Source of the DNA: Dugong dugon
Lineage: Eukaryota; Chordata; Mammalia; Sirenia; Dugongidae
Assembly (NCBI GenBank): GCA_030035585.1
Contig: CM057469.1
Span: 113,562,650-113,626,649, forward strand
Length of the DNA stretch: 64,000 nucleotides
Direction: 5' to 3'
The position numbers and the translations under genes are program-made. The first letter of the stretch is position 1, and each line of letters starts with the position of its first letter. Below, in pieces: positions 23,425 to 35,365 of the stretch. Below the pieces are notes generated by a model. That model ran no database searches, was not told the origin of the DNA, and was given only the letters and a program-made list of their open reading frames with translations.

Positions 23425-23540
23425 CAGAGTTTTTATTTCAGCAGGTTTGAGGTGAGGTCGAAGAATTTGCATTCCTGACATATTCCCAGGTGATGCTGAT
23501 GCTGCTGATCTGGAAACCACACCCTGAGGACCACTGGCCT
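23425..23540 (+). repeat. MER5-type hAT remnant
   Basis: GAATTTGCATTCCTGACATA then CCCAGGTGATGCTGATG and a terminal GGACCACTGG match the distal half of MER5-class elements (…CCAGGTGATTCTGATGC…GAACCACTG). Confidence 0.6.
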
Positions 23541-24429
23541 GAACTATCTCTTAGAAGAGTGTTAATGATGGTGAGATTATGCATAGTTAATCATACAATA
23601 AAGCTACAAGATTCGAGTAGACTGCTCGTCTGATACCAATGAAGAGATCATTTAATGAAATAGAACATCCATGACCAAATGTGATTAAATGTGCATATGT
23701 TTTATTATTGAGGTCAAAACATGAAATGATTTTATTTTTCCGAAACTGCTCGCAACTGAAAGCCTGTGTCCTCTTGAGCAATTGACTCTCTTACTGATTT
23801 CTGGGGCCAATCCCATAACTATAGTTATGGTTATTAAAAGAAAATCTGGTCCATTAAAAAACTGAATTGCTATATAATTCAAAATTTCCCTCCTCCCCAC
23901 AACTCTCTTATCCCCAACCTCAGGATAAACTTCTGGAGGAGAGGACAAGAGTCGTGTGCCATTTCCCCGTTAGTAATCTCCTTCCTGGTGCTTGCTTTTC
24001 AGGAGTTAGGGTAGGAATTGGGGTGCTTCTTCCTGTGACAGCATGGTGTGTTATCTGACCCTGACCCCTTCTTGTTTGGTTGTAATTGTTATATGAGCAA
24101 TTGCACATACGTGGTGGCAAGGTTGCGGCAACATTTTTTTTTTTTTTTCCTGATTGAGATTGTTCTCTGTAAGTTGTCATGATCCAAATGTTGGTGGAAG
24201 CACCATAGGAGTGATTATATATGGCGGATTTAATTCCAAGCTGCTTCTGGGAATCAATCCTTCTAGAATTCAATGTATCTTCAGGCTCATACATTTACTC
24301 CTTCTAAGTGTGCTCCTTTTTGTCTCCCCCTGTAGCAGACTGAGGCTAACTGCAGGGGCAGGCTCCTGTGCTCTCTGTGCTTCTTCACCTGATATCAGTG
24401 AGGATAGTTTTGGGAGTCCTCTTTTATAT
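23541..24429. other. No gene seen
   Basis: Non-coding, with an uninterrupted T-run near 24126-24148. A 124-codon minus frame (24294-23920) has no recognisable family. Confidence 0.45.
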
Positions 24430-24855
24430 TTCCTTAAGGTCTATGTGTACCATCATCTTTTAAGTTGCTGAAAAAAGGTATTTGCAATGAAGAAGTCATT
24501 GCTCTTACAAAATTCTATCAAGTGATCTCTGGCATCCTTTCTATCACCAAGGCCATATTTTCCAACTCCCAATCCTTCTTTGTTTCCAAGTTTCGCATTC
24601 CAATTACCGGTAATTATCAATGCATCCTGATCACATGTTCAATACATTTGAGACTGCACTGGTAAAAATCTTCAGTTTCTTCATCTTTGGCCTTAGTGGT
24701 TGGTGCATAAATTTGAATAATAGTCATATTAACAGGTCTTCATTGTAGGCATATGGATATTATCCTATCATTGACAGCCTTGTACTTGAAATGTTCTTTT
24801 TGACGATGAATGCATCGCCATTCCTCTTCAAGTTGTCAATCCTGGCATAGTAGAT
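24430..24855 (-). pseudogene. RTE endonuclease-region fragment (inverted)
   Basis: The minus strand translates, in broken frames, to residues typical of BovB/RTE endonuclease: 'YYARIDNLKRNGDAFIVKKN', a 'FKFMHQPL' stretch in place of the usual VYAPT, and a W-N-A-K-like 'WNAKLG' remnant. Several stops are present. Only the part up to the end of the endonuclease is represented. Confidence 0.75.
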
Positions 24856-24857
24856 TT

Positions 24858-25500
24858 GCTGAAAGTGAAGAGGACTTGAGGCACTTACTGATGAAGATCA
24901 AAGACCACAGCCTTCATTTTGAGATTACACCTCAACATAAAGAAAACAAAAATCCTCACAACTGGACCAATAAGCAAAATCGTAATAAATGGAGTAAGGA
25001 TTAAAGTTGTCAAGGATTTCATTTTACTTGGATCCACAATCAACACCTTTGGAAGCAGCAGTCAAGAAATCAAACAACACATGGCATGGGGCAAATCTGC
25101 TGCAAAAGACCTCTTTAAAGTGTTGAAAAGCAACCATGTCACCATGAAGACTAAGGTGCGTCTGACCCAAGCCATGGTGTTTTCAATTGCCTCATATGCA
25201 TGCAAAAGCTGGACAATGAATAAGGAAGACAGAAGAAAAACCGATGCCTTTGAATTGTGGTGTTGGCAAAGAGTATTGAATATACTGTAGGCTGCCAAAA
25301 GAATAAACAAATCTGTCTAGGAGGAAATATGGCCAGAATGCTCATTAGAAGCAAGGATGGCAAGACTTCGTCTCACATACTTTGGATATGTTATCAGGAG
25401 GGATCAGTCCCTGGAGAAGGACATCATGCTTGGTAAAGCAGAGAGTCAGTCAGTGAAAAAGAGGAAGACTCTCAATGAGACAGATTGACACAGTGGCTGT
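24858..25500 (+). pseudogene. RTE reverse-transcriptase C-terminal fragment
   Basis: The plus frame 24919-25290 reads 123 residues of the RTE ORF C-terminus: NIKKTKILTTGPI, then DFILLGSTIN, KVRLTQAMVFSIASYACKSW and DAFELWCWQRVLNIL, in the same order as BovB. An in-frame stop (TAG at about 25288) cuts off the last section, and further stops follow. The polymerase catalytic core upstream is missing, so it is non-functional. Confidence 0.88.
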
Positions 25501-25615
25501 AACAATGGGCTCAAACATAACAACAATTGCAAGGATGGAGCAAGACAAGGCAGTGTTTCGTTCTATTTTGGCACACGGGAGTTCCTCATAAATCAGAGTT
25601 GATTCCACTGCAACT

Positions 25616-26292
25616 GGTAAGTAAAGGTCTTAATTAAGCTTTTGGGGGAATCTTACAAAATGCTGTAGCTAAAAGTAGCAATTTTGACCTCCTAGGGTTG
25701 TTACTCCAAGGAGACACTCCATGAAGCTTTATGCCTTCAGAAATATTCAGACAAGAAAAGAGCAGGAATCCCTATGTTTATATATGCAGGCGACATTCAG
25801 AGAGCACATGCTCAGCATAGATGTTCATCTCTCTGGCCTGGGGAAGGGGTAAGGTGCCATGGAGGATAAAAAAGCAACCTTCAGTATGAAATTTTTAGCC
25901 TCAAAGAATGTCCTTTCTGTTCTGTCCCTATTTCAATGACTCTCTTTTGTACATTCTTATGGGAGAGGCTGACAATTCAGGACCCTTCTTCTGTGCCTGA
26001 GGTATATCGGGAGTCACTTGTCAAGGAGGAGACACATTTGATCTTGGCCTTGGAGAATTTGGTAACTTTATTTCCAACAGGCTGGTTTTCTCTAGCATGA
26101 TCCTTATCCTGTTTTGTAAACACCCAGGACAAGAAATGATCTTAGTCACGACTTCACTCCATCATGTTACATAACTGTGCATTACATGATAAATGTGGTG
26201 CTTTGACCAAATAAATGAGGAAGTGACCGATTATTGCATCGCTTTTGCTGGAATTATTTATTAACCCTTCAAGAAAAAAAAATATATTGAAT
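25616..26292. other. No gene or repeat identified
   Basis: Unique-looking non-coding sequence. Confidence 0.45.
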
Positions 26293-26480
26293 GTTGTTGT
26301 TAGTTGCTGTCCAGCTGGCTCTGATTCATGGCTACCCCATGTACAACAGAGCAAACACTGCCTGATCCTGAGCCATCTTCGTGATTGTTGTTGGTATGCT
26401 CGAGTCCGCTGTTGCAGCCAGTGTGCATTTTGAATGCCTTCCGGTCTAGGTTCATCTTCTAGCACTATATCAGTCAATAT
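26293..26480 (-). mobile_element. RTE LINE 3' terminal fragment
   Basis: GTTGTTGTTAGTTGCTGTCC, CTCTGATTCATGGCTACCCC, ATGTACAACAGAGC and GTTGCAGCCAGTGTG are the antisense of the RTE 3' tail, matching 20.9-21.05 kb. Only about 190 bases are present. Confidence 0.82.
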
Positions 26481-26694
26481 TCTGTTATTATCTATAGTGT
26501 TTTTTGTTAGCTAATTTTTGGCAGTAGATAGCCAAGTCCTTCCTCCTAGTCTGTCTTAGTCTTGAAGCTCAGCTGAATCCTGTCCACCATGGGTGACCCT
26601 GGTGGTATTTGAAAGACTGGTGGCATAGCTTCCAGCATCATAACAACACACAAGCCACCACAGTATGACAAACTGACAGGTGAGTGGTGAATAT

Positions 26695-26905
26695 TGAGGC
26701 TAGCTAACGTTTATTGTATGTTTACTAGGCTTTGTGCTAACCTAATACCTTCAGTATCTCGTTTATTCCTCACAGTAATCACAAGAGTTGAGTCAAATAA
26801 CCATCCCCATTTTGTAAATGAGGAAGCAGAGGTTTATAGAGATTAAGAAAATCATGAAACTTTTGAGTCTGTCTGATTGCAGAGCCAGAATCCTTAACCA
26901 GGACA
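26695..26905 (-). repeat. MIR SINE
   Basis: Clear antisense MIR: GCTAACGTTTATTGTATGTT, TTCCTCACAGTAATC, CCCATTTTGTAAATGAGGAA and GCAGAGCCAGAATCC. Confidence 0.88.
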
Positions 26906-27889
26906 GTGTAAGCCAAAGTGAATTTTAGATGAATTTTGGACATAAAAGATAAAACCCTAATAAAAAGAGATGTAATTATATGTAGAGATGATCGTAGTGT
27001 TTATATATGCATAAAACCTTATCAAAATGACTGCATAAAAATTTAATATTAACAGAAACAAAAAATATGCCTCTATTTCTGTTTTGGCCTAGATTTGGCT
27101 ACATTTGAATAGAGACTGAAAAAGGAAAACACTCTTTGGATGCTCAGTTTGTTGTCAGCATCTATAGGGCTTATGAAATGAACAGCTCTTGACATGTGGT
27201 CTTTGAAATAGTTATCAGAATGGTGCGGCATGGCACCTCACTGACTATCAAAAAACATTTCAAAAGACTATTTTTGACAAGGGAAAAGTTAATAATATAT
27301 TAGAAGCAAGCCAAAGTAAGCATGTAAACTATTCTGAGATGTTTTTAAAAATCATTTACTTATTTTATATATGTAAAAATCATGAAATTAAGCAGTAGTT
27401 TTTTTCTTTTTTCCTGGACAATTGAGATCATAAAACATTTTCTTTATATTTTTCCTTTTTTTGCACAAGTAATCAACATTTAAATAACATTACTTCTATA
27501 ATTAGAAAAAAAAAGTTTTAAAAATATCTTCAATATTTACTCCACAATGTCTTAGGTCTTAGTAACTTTTCTCAAAGTTCCTAAAAGATAATGTGGGTGA
27601 AAATGGCAATTATGATACATGTAGGGGATAAAATGTGAGGAAGACAGACCACATACTGCATGCTTATGCCAGTTAAAATCTTTTTTGAGATTTAGGTGAA
27701 AGAATGATCAGTTTCTAGTAATTTCTAGAGAGAAAACAAGAAAGATCTTAGTAAGCGAGGAATAGGGTATCAAAAACTTGTCTGTTGCTTGGAAGTCAAT
27801 CAATAAACATTATTTCAGTCTCAAGTGTAAAGATTTGTAAAGCTGTACTTCCTCAGTACTAATCAGCCGGTCAGTCACCATCAGTTATG
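26906..27889. other. No gene or repeat identified
   Basis: AT-rich non-coding DNA without a recognisable element. Confidence 0.5.
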
Positions 27890-27893
27890 AGCA

Positions 27894-28074
27894 TGTTGTT
27901 GTTAGGTCCTGCGGAGTCAATTCTGACTCATAGCGACAGAACAGCCCCATAGGGTTTTCTAGGCTGTAATCTTTAAGGGAACACATCTCCCTCAGAGCCT
28001 CTGAGTGCGTTCCAACAGCTAGCCTTTCAGTTAGCAGCTGAACGCTTAACTGTTTGTGCCACCAGGGCTTCTTA
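27894..28074 (-). repeat. AfroSINE (long subtype), antisense
   Basis: GTTGTTAGGTCCTGCGGAGTC (the tail shared with RTE), then CTGACTCATAGCGACAGAAC, GTTAGCAGCTGAACGCTTAAC and TTTGTGCCACCAGGGCTTC. Flanks TTATGAGCAT and TTATGCCGCAT are a likely decayed target duplication. Confidence 0.9.
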
Positions 28075-29595
28075 TGCCGCATAGCAAGCACAACTTTGTG
28101 GTGGTTGTCATGGAAAATCATCCTTCTCTCATAAGGACATTTACCATTTCACCAGCAACGGCAGCTGACTGACCATTGAGGGTTACTGCAGTCACTGAAT
28201 TGTCTCATTTTACACTCTGTGAACCAAACAGTGTTGGATGAGACATCCTAGTCCCACTGTGCACAGGCCTTCCTGGAATAATTTCTCTCTCTTGGACATC
28301 TTGAACGGACTTCTTCATTTAGGAAAAGTCTTAAAACCCATTCAAAGAATTTATACTTCTGTACTAGGATATCCTGTGCATCATTAGACCAGGGAATTGT
28401 TTTAAATGCTGTCATCATTGCCTTCTTGGTCCACTAAATCCTTAGATTTTGGATAATATTCTTGACTTCGCAGCCTAATTGTGATCAATATGTACAGGGG
28501 TATGTGGGCATATGCATTCTGGGTGCTTCTCTTTGTTTTTAGAGTTATACAAAATTGGGGGGGTGGCTTGCTATATATTTTAGGAGGCAATTTTGAGGGA
28601 CATTTAAATATGTGCTGGGCTTTATTTGGTATCCAGAGTCTGTTCTCTAAGAACTTTACAATTTCGATAAGAGAATCAACTATAACACACAAACGAAGCT
28701 AAATAATAACATAGAATTAATAAAAATGGAAGACAATAACAAAATATTTCCATAAGTTCGTGTATGATTAAGTACCAAATGAACTGTACAAATAGATAGC
28801 AGTTTAGAGGAAGAAAAGAACAATCGATGTGAATCTATTTTAGTGCTCAGAATCTCAATTTAATTAACGAATAATCTTGATCAACAGAAAAACTGTCACT
28901 GATTTGTGATTCAATCTAAGAAGCTGTAAGAGAAGTCATATCTTTAAAAATTATTTCCAGATTTGTAAGACCCAAATGTGTCTCTCTCATCAACAAACAC
29001 CACAATCTCTTACAAAAGGCATATATAAAACATCCATAATTCTAGTTTCAAAAGATAACTATTTACAACTAAATTAAACCCATTTTAAGCGACTGCCGCA
29101 TATAACTTAACAGAGCATTATATTTTATTATTCACTTGTCCACATATTGAAGAAATCACATTAATATTTGGGTTGCTATTTCAAATTTTGTGATGTATTT
29201 ATACCCTTCTCTTTAAAAAGAGATTGAAATTGGAGGGTTACAAAAGCCCAACAATATATTTTCACTTGAAAAGGAAAATTACTTTATCCATACAGCAGCT
29301 AGTCAACATTTTCCAGATTTCTACACAAGGAGTAGGATAAAGCCATGCTTAGCCAGTAATGGTACTTTAAATCCTGAGGGATTCAACAGCGCTGATTGTA
29401 AAGAAGTAATGATTTCAAATAGCTATTTCATTAGCATACATGCAGGTAATTTACCTCACTCTTTGAAATAAGAAATAGAATCTTGGGAATAGACATATAC
29501 AAATTAAAGACATACTCCAGGCAAACCAATTTATCTTAGTTTTGAGGGTACATTACTAAACACATTCTGTGATTGCTCTAGGGACAATTTCCAGT
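28075..29595. other. No gene or repeat identified
   Basis: AT-rich DNA with no coding or repeat structure that I can name. A 96-codon minus frame (28692-28402) has no family features. Confidence 0.5.
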
Positions 29596-29599
29596 GCCA

Positions 29600-29652
29600 C
29601 GGTGTCTTATGCTGAATTCTCTAGAGAAGCAAAATAAGTGAAGCGTATATAC

Positions 29653-29683
<31 letters not shown>

Positions 29684-29790
29684 TTTATTTCAAGAAAATG
29701 GCTCACATGGTTGTAGAGGCTGGCAAGTTTCAAGTCCATGGGTCAGGGGCCAGGCTGGAGGCTTTTCCTAAGTGTGACCTTTTGATAGGT
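29600..29790. repeat. Interspersed-repeat fragment with (TA)n(GA)n
   Basis: TTCTCTAGAGAAGCAAAA, then alternating TA (about 29646-29669) and GA (about 29669-29682), GATTTATTTC and GGCTCACATGGTTGTAGAGG. This arrangement recurs in mammalian interspersed repeats, probably an LTR class, but I cannot name it. The dinucleotide runs are microsatellites. Confidence 0.5.
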
Positions 29791-30770
29791 AGGTAAAGTA
29801 ATGAAGAGATACTGAGGGTAGAAAATCAGGAAGGATTGTTGTGAAAAAGAATATTTAAAAATGCTGCATTAGTGGATGCAAATATTAGAGATTGGTCTCA
29901 TCTGATACTAAAATAACTGGCTAAATTCATTTCAGGGCGATAAAGGCCTCCTTTAACTTTATTGATAAATTGTTGCTGATGAATATTTTGGTATTGGTAT
30001 TAGTCATACTAAACTAAGTTTTGCAGCAGTAACAAAACCCTTGATATCTCGGTTGCTTCATACAACAGAGATTTATTTCTAATTTGAAGCACAGTTGGAT
30101 GTGTTTAGGTGGCTGCACTTGGAAATGTTCCCTTAATGGTAACTCAGGAAGCCAGGATGTTTCCAACAGCTATGTGGACAGGAAAGAGAGAGAAAGGACA
30201 ATTCCCATTTGTGCTTAACTGCCTCAGACGGCAAATGACGAATTGCTTCTATCACTTTTATACTGGTGAGAACTCGATCACATTATTCAAATGTAACCTT
30301 CAGGGATATTGGGAAATATAGACTTCCATTGTTCACGAGGGGAGGAAAATGATGTGAAAACATAGCATAGTCTCTGCCACTTTACTCTGGGGAATATATG
30401 AAAAGTTAAGGAGATACTGAAGTTTTTAAAAATTTTCTGAAAAATGAGTTGCTTGTTTTTTTTTTTAGGTAGTTGGAAGAGCTTTACAAATTTACAAAAG
30501 CAGGCTTCCCTGGGCTATGCGTATGGTCATGAATCTTTTTTACTTATCAGGGAAAAGTATAGTTGAATATATAAGTTCAGACATATAAATTGACCAATGA
30601 GGGAAAAAAAGGGAGACAGATGAAAACATTTCTTTTGAAAGGAGAAAAATATTGATTATGTAATATACTATAGGAAAGGAACATGGCCATTCCTAAGCAC
30701 TTTTTTCATAGAAATTTATATTAAATATTAATCAGATAATTTATGACCCAGGGAGGGCACCAGAGGTCTT
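29791..30770. other. No gene or clear repeat identified
   Basis: Non-coding DNA. 30.0-30.3 kb has the look of an old repeat but no confident match. Confidence 0.4.
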
Positions 30771-30779
30771 AGTAACCCT

Positions 30780-31315
30780 AAGGCAATACTTACTCTGTTT
30801 GGGTTTCTGTAGTTGTCACTCTGAAGAGTCAGGATAAAATCCCCACCCAAAATTTGGTTTTGATGTTGAGAATGATGGCACTTCACTTACACCAAAAAGA
30901 TATGAAGAGATTTATTACTTACATAATGAGGCTTTCTTGGGAGACTAGGGCAGACTGGGGTGAGGGTTCCTGTGCATGGGCTAGGGCTGAGTGGTTCCAA
31001 CTTCCTATGGAGGCCAAAGAAGAGAGCACCCAGCATTCTTATGAGATTGCCCAGATGAAGGGCAGAACGGGAAAGGTGAGTGATGGAGCATGACATATGT
31101 CAGCAGTCCAAAACCAAAATGGAGTCAAACTCTTTATCACAGTTTTTCTGGACTTGATCTAGTTTGTTTTCAGTCTCATTATGTCAACAACACAGCTAAT
31201 TTTACTCTTTCTCAACAGTTTAAAGCATGTGTTTGGAGGGGGAGGAAGGTGGCTATGCCTATCAATCACAGATTGGCCAATTGCATTTTTTGTGCTTAGA
31301 AGAGTCCTTAGGCAA
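30780..31315 (-). repeat. Possible old LTR fragment
   Basis: GGTTCCAACTTCC followed by GGCCAAAGAAGAGAGCACCC and CAAAACCAAAATGGAGTC gives a GC-richer block unlike its AT-rich flanks. It resembles an antisense old LTR. No ends or duplications were found. Confidence 0.3.
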
Positions 31316-31569
31316 GCTTTGAAACTTGTTACACACATAGATATTTAATATTGAATGATGAAAATTCTGAGAATACTTAAGAACTATTTCTGTTTCTGTC
31401 AGGCAAGGTCCTTGACTGTCCTTGGGGTAAAAACTCACCGTGAAATAAAAATTGGAATGTATTCTAGAGCTAGAAAAAAAAAAGAGCTATATTTAGAAAC
31501 TGTATCCTCACACTAATTTCAAACATGGAAATTTTACCATGGGTTTGTTTTATTCATTGTCTAACAAAT

Positions 31570-31858
31570 GTTTATTGGACACAGAATGTGCACGTGCTCT
31601 AGCAGAAGGCTCTCTCTCTCTCTCTCTCTACTCTGGGAGAAGGTCCTTGGCAATCATGTAGCATATATCTTCCCCTCTGTTCCTGCTTGCTTTCTTCATC
31701 TGCTCTTTTATAAATCAAAAGGGATTGACTTAAGACACCTTAATGCTGCCTCATTAACATAACAAAGAAAATTCAGTCCCAATGGGATTATACCTACAGG
31801 TATAGGGGTTAGGATTTACAGCACGTATTTTGGTGGAGATACAATTCAATCCATAACA
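31570..31858 (-). mobile_element. MaLR-like LTR, 3'-incomplete
   Basis: On the minus strand it begins TGTTATGGATTGAATTGTATC at 31858, the expected MaLR LTR start, then TAGGATTTACAGC in antisense. It ends in a (TC)n run around 31610-31629. The usual 'GACTAAGACA'-type end is not present, so the copy is truncated. It is related to, but more diverged than, the LTRs at 2.5 and 14.1 kb. Confidence 0.7.
31610..31629. repeat. (TC)n microsatellite
   Basis: Ten TC units inside the LTR-like segment. Confidence 0.9.
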
Positions 31859-32884
31859 GACACCTAATATATGCCAAACCTCAGGATCTTGGTAGGTTTG
31901 CAAACTCTTGTGTAGTCTATAGACAATTTCATACAAGTATATAGAAGCCGTAGAGTCATTTGATATTTTATTCAGAAATTGGAAAGTTTGACAAATAACG
32001 TGTGTCTCATTATATATATTCCACCTACCACACTCACATATCAAATTAAAAATTAATAGAAATTGAGACTGAGGAAATGAACTCCAGGATGCATTTTTCT
32101 TCTCAAGTACTAAAAGTCATCACATACTTTGAGGTTCTGGGGATATACGTCATCTCATATATAATGTGAAAAATGTACAAAATCAATATACTTTGTACTT
32201 AGAAGGAATCAAGGTGTCATCTAGCTCAAATTCCTAACTAATTTGCTTTGTACACTATTCCTGCAGTTGGTCATTAGCTACACGTGTTAATACTTTCAGT
32301 AACAGGTTTTTCCTATTTGCCAAGATAAGCCTTTCTTATATTTGTCAAAGTTGGAAATTTTTTTCTTCCCTGGAATTCAGTGAAATTTATCTTTCTTGTT
32401 ATCTTGATATTTTTCTGTATAATCCTTTTGGTTCTCCTTTGATGGCACTTTTGCTGTTATCCAGGGTTCTGATATGGCCTCCCCATCGGGTCTCGATCTA
32501 CACATTTTCTGTGATTCATCTATTTCTTTCTCATGTATTCAACTCAAATTCTAATATACATAGCACCATCTCTCTTTTGAATTTCAAATCTACATATTTC
32601 TCTGGGCCCTGCACATGACATTTCCAGGTTTTTAAGCACTTACAAGTCAACACGTCCGAAGAATACTCATCTATTGCTATCACAAGCAAGATCCCTCTTG
32701 TGACTGCCATTTCAGAGAATGGCATCAATGTGTTTTCAGTTGTTCAAGCCAGAAATATGAGCACTCTCTTCAGCACCTCCTTTTTCCTCAGTTCTTGCCC
32801 ACTTTCAATTACAAAGTGTTGTTGCTTCTACTTCCTAAATAGCTCTCATGTGAAATCATAAGAAGTTATAGAACACAGGGGCTA
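31859..32884. other. No gene or repeat identified
   Basis: Non-coding, with no recognisable element. Confidence 0.5.
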
Positions 32885-33085
32885 AGAGCCCGTCTCTGGA
32901 GGAGACTTCCTGATTTTGAATCATGGTTGAATCACTACCTTAACCTCTCCTTTTTTGTATCCTCTTTGTGAAATGGGGTTGACAATAATAAGTATACCTG
33001 CTTCCAGGCGTTGTTGTGGTTTGTTAAATATAACGTTCTTGGACAGTGCATGGTATACAATAAGCACTTTATGAATCTTTGTCTT
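32885..33085 (+). repeat. MIR SINE
   Basis: Sense MIR with all landmarks: CTAAGAGCCCGTCTCTGGAGG, TTGAATCACTACCTTAACC, TGAAATGGGGTTGACAATAA and CAGTGCATGGTATACAATAAG. Confidence 0.88.
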
Positions 33086-33154
33086 TCTTTTTTATCTTTA
33101 TCTTTTTTCTGCCCTCAATTCCCATTGGCATTTTTCTAGTTAATTCCTCTCAAG

Positions 33155-33720
33155 TGCTTTGCTGCACTAGTCTCCTAACTGGTCTACAAAGTTTGATCTG
33201 TCACCCTCCTTGTAGTCTTCCCACCAAAGAGAAAATGACATGTTTTCCCACTTACTACCATCCTTCTATGACACCATAATCGCTCGTAATATAAATCCCA
33301 AACTTCTTAGGTTAAGGTCCAAATTCCTTAGCATAGTTACTTCCATATTGTGTGATCTGGTTCCTGATTACTTCTCCAGCTTCACCCTGAACCTCCTCCT
33401 CCCTTGCTAGTTGCCTTCCTGTTCCTTGAAGCATGCTTGTTCTTTCTCATCAGTCTAGGCTGACTGTTGCCCTTCTTGGAATACTCTTTCCATATTACCC
33501 ACTCTCCATACAGAAATTCCACTCTTACTAATTATGTCACACTAGTATGTGTTACAGTTATACCCACTTCTTTCTTATTATAGCACTTTTGGTGTTGAAT
33601 ACAATCGCTAATTTTCTTGTCTGTAAAATACTTCTGGAGATATGATAATCTCCAATAGGACCAAGATACATGATTGGCACATAGTAATGCTTATTAAATA
33701 CTCATTTAATGAACGGGCAC
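33155..33720 (+). repeat. L2 LINE 3' region
   Basis: Follows the L2 3' coding and UTR order: TAAGGTCCAAATTCCTTAGC, TGTGTGATCTGGTTCCTGAT, CTTGGAATACTCTTTCC, and the terminal GATTGGCACATAGTAATGC with TTAAATACTCATTTAATG. Confidence 0.85.
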
Positions 33721-35159
33721 GTTTAACTAAAAGCTATCACCCTGTACTATCCATCCTGATGTTTTGCTTCTTGAAATGAAAACAAGTACCTTCTTAGTTT
33801 TTACATATAATTCTCTAAATCTTTAAAGAGAGGCATATGTTCCAACCTACCTGAATCTCTTCTTTAGTCCCAAATTCTCCAGTTTATTCCACAATTCTGT
33901 TCTGATTTCCAACATTTCAGTGTTCTGCTTACCATACTCTTGGCGCATTTCAAAGTGTAATTAAACACAGTATCCCACTTTTGGTTCAAACCATGATAAA
34001 ATTTTGAGAAATGAGATACTCCTTTTACAGGAATCAGTGATCTTAAGTGTTGCTTACATAATATGCTCTGATCGGAAGCTCTGAACATTCACTTTTCTAG
34101 AAAAATTAAATATGTATTTCTTAGAAAGGAATATCTTCCAGAAAGTTACATTTGTACACTAGAGCCCTACATCCACAATAAATGTGCTCCTTTATCTTCC
34201 CCTGATGAGCCCTTCATCAACGTATTCTAGTGAAAACTAACTCTACAAGTTCTCAATAGCCGTTACTTGAATGAAGAATATTCCACAGTCCACTAAAATC
34301 GGGAAATGCTGAATTAAAAAGGCTGCATTATTATAGGTATTCTCAAAGGTTTTAATATATTAATGAGCGAGCACTGAGAATATCTGAAAGAGTAGATGAA
34401 ATATGTAACTTTCCCTTTGGATTACTTGACCTTGGAAAACTTTTTGTGCAGAGAACATCTTGGAACATCATGGGACTAGTTGAAAACCGGTTTGGGATAT
34501 GTTTTTTTATAAGCAATAGATCTCCTGAAAAACATTAAGATACAGTACAAAATGTAGTTAATTGACTTCCTTGATGACCTTATTAAGAAATATTTTAATA
34601 CTCCATGTGACTGAAATAGAAAAGTAAACCATATATTCTCTCTTACGAATATATTTAGAGTTCAGACCCACTCAGAATTCCAACTAATCTGTCTTTCCCT
34701 CAAGCATTCTTCTGCTAAAATAAACTGGCTGTCTATTTTCCTTATTTATCTTTTTTTTTTTTGGCCTCCATAAAGTCAGTTGAATTGTTGCAGTATGTAT
34801 CCCACAGCTGTTTGTTTGCTTTCCTGCCTGATTAATCCCCACCTCTGTCTGATTCCTCCATTATCTAAAACCAAGTAATTACCAAGGATACGTCCAGGCT
34901 CAAGAATTTGGATAATATGAATATTTTGATCCCAGAGAATAGGCATCAGGTAGCTTTTCCGTTATCTCCCGTAGGATAACTCTCTTAACCCGTGCAAAAT
35001 CTGAATATGCCTGATCTCATTTTTATGCAGTCATTTATATGATTTTGAAAATAAAACAAGCAAACAATAATGAGTCTGTGAAGTCTAAAATAAAATCTAA
35101 TGTAGTAATCAATTAAAAAGAATGAGCCAAGTTCCACGTGTGGTCCTCCCATTTCCCCT
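33721..35159. other. No gene or repeat identified
   Basis: AT-rich unique-looking DNA with only short spurious frames. Confidence 0.5.
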
Positions 35160-35365
35160 TAACTCTGTTGTGATCAGGTTGATTCTTACTCATTACGACC
35201 CCGTGTGTAACAGAGTAGAATTGCTCCACAGGGTTTTCTTGACTGTAATCTTTATGGAAGCGGGTCATCAGGCCTTTCTTCCTTGGCCAAGCTGGATGAG
35301 TTCAAGCCATCAAGCCTTTTGGTCAGTAGTTGAGTGCAAACCATGTATGCTACCCAGAGACCTTA
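35160..35365 (-). repeat. AfroSINE, old diverged copy, antisense
   Basis: TTACTCATTACGACCCCGTG, AACAGAGTAGAATTGCTCC, GTTTTCTTGACTGTAATC and CTTTTGGTCAGTAGTTGAG. High divergence and loss of the head end suggest an early subtype. Confidence 0.78.

Larger units (their letters stand above)
24430..25615 (+). mobile_element. RTE LINE with inverted 5' segment
   Basis: Two parts of one RTE element meet near 24855. The left part (24430-24855) is antisense and covers the endonuclease region. The right part (24858-25615) is sense and covers the reverse-transcriptase C-terminus to the 3' tail. The RNA 5'-most bases of both parts face the junction, and about 1 kb of the element between them is missing. 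This is the signature of twin priming, in which both cut target ends prime on the same RNA. Confidence 0.8.

Noticed and set aside
23920-24294. 124-codon minus frame with a lysine run
   Set aside because: The lysine run is the antisense of a T-run; no domain or conservation evidence.
30854-31096. 79-codon plus and 69-codon minus overlapping frames
   Set aside because: They overlap on both strands in a probable old LTR fragment and show no coding signature.
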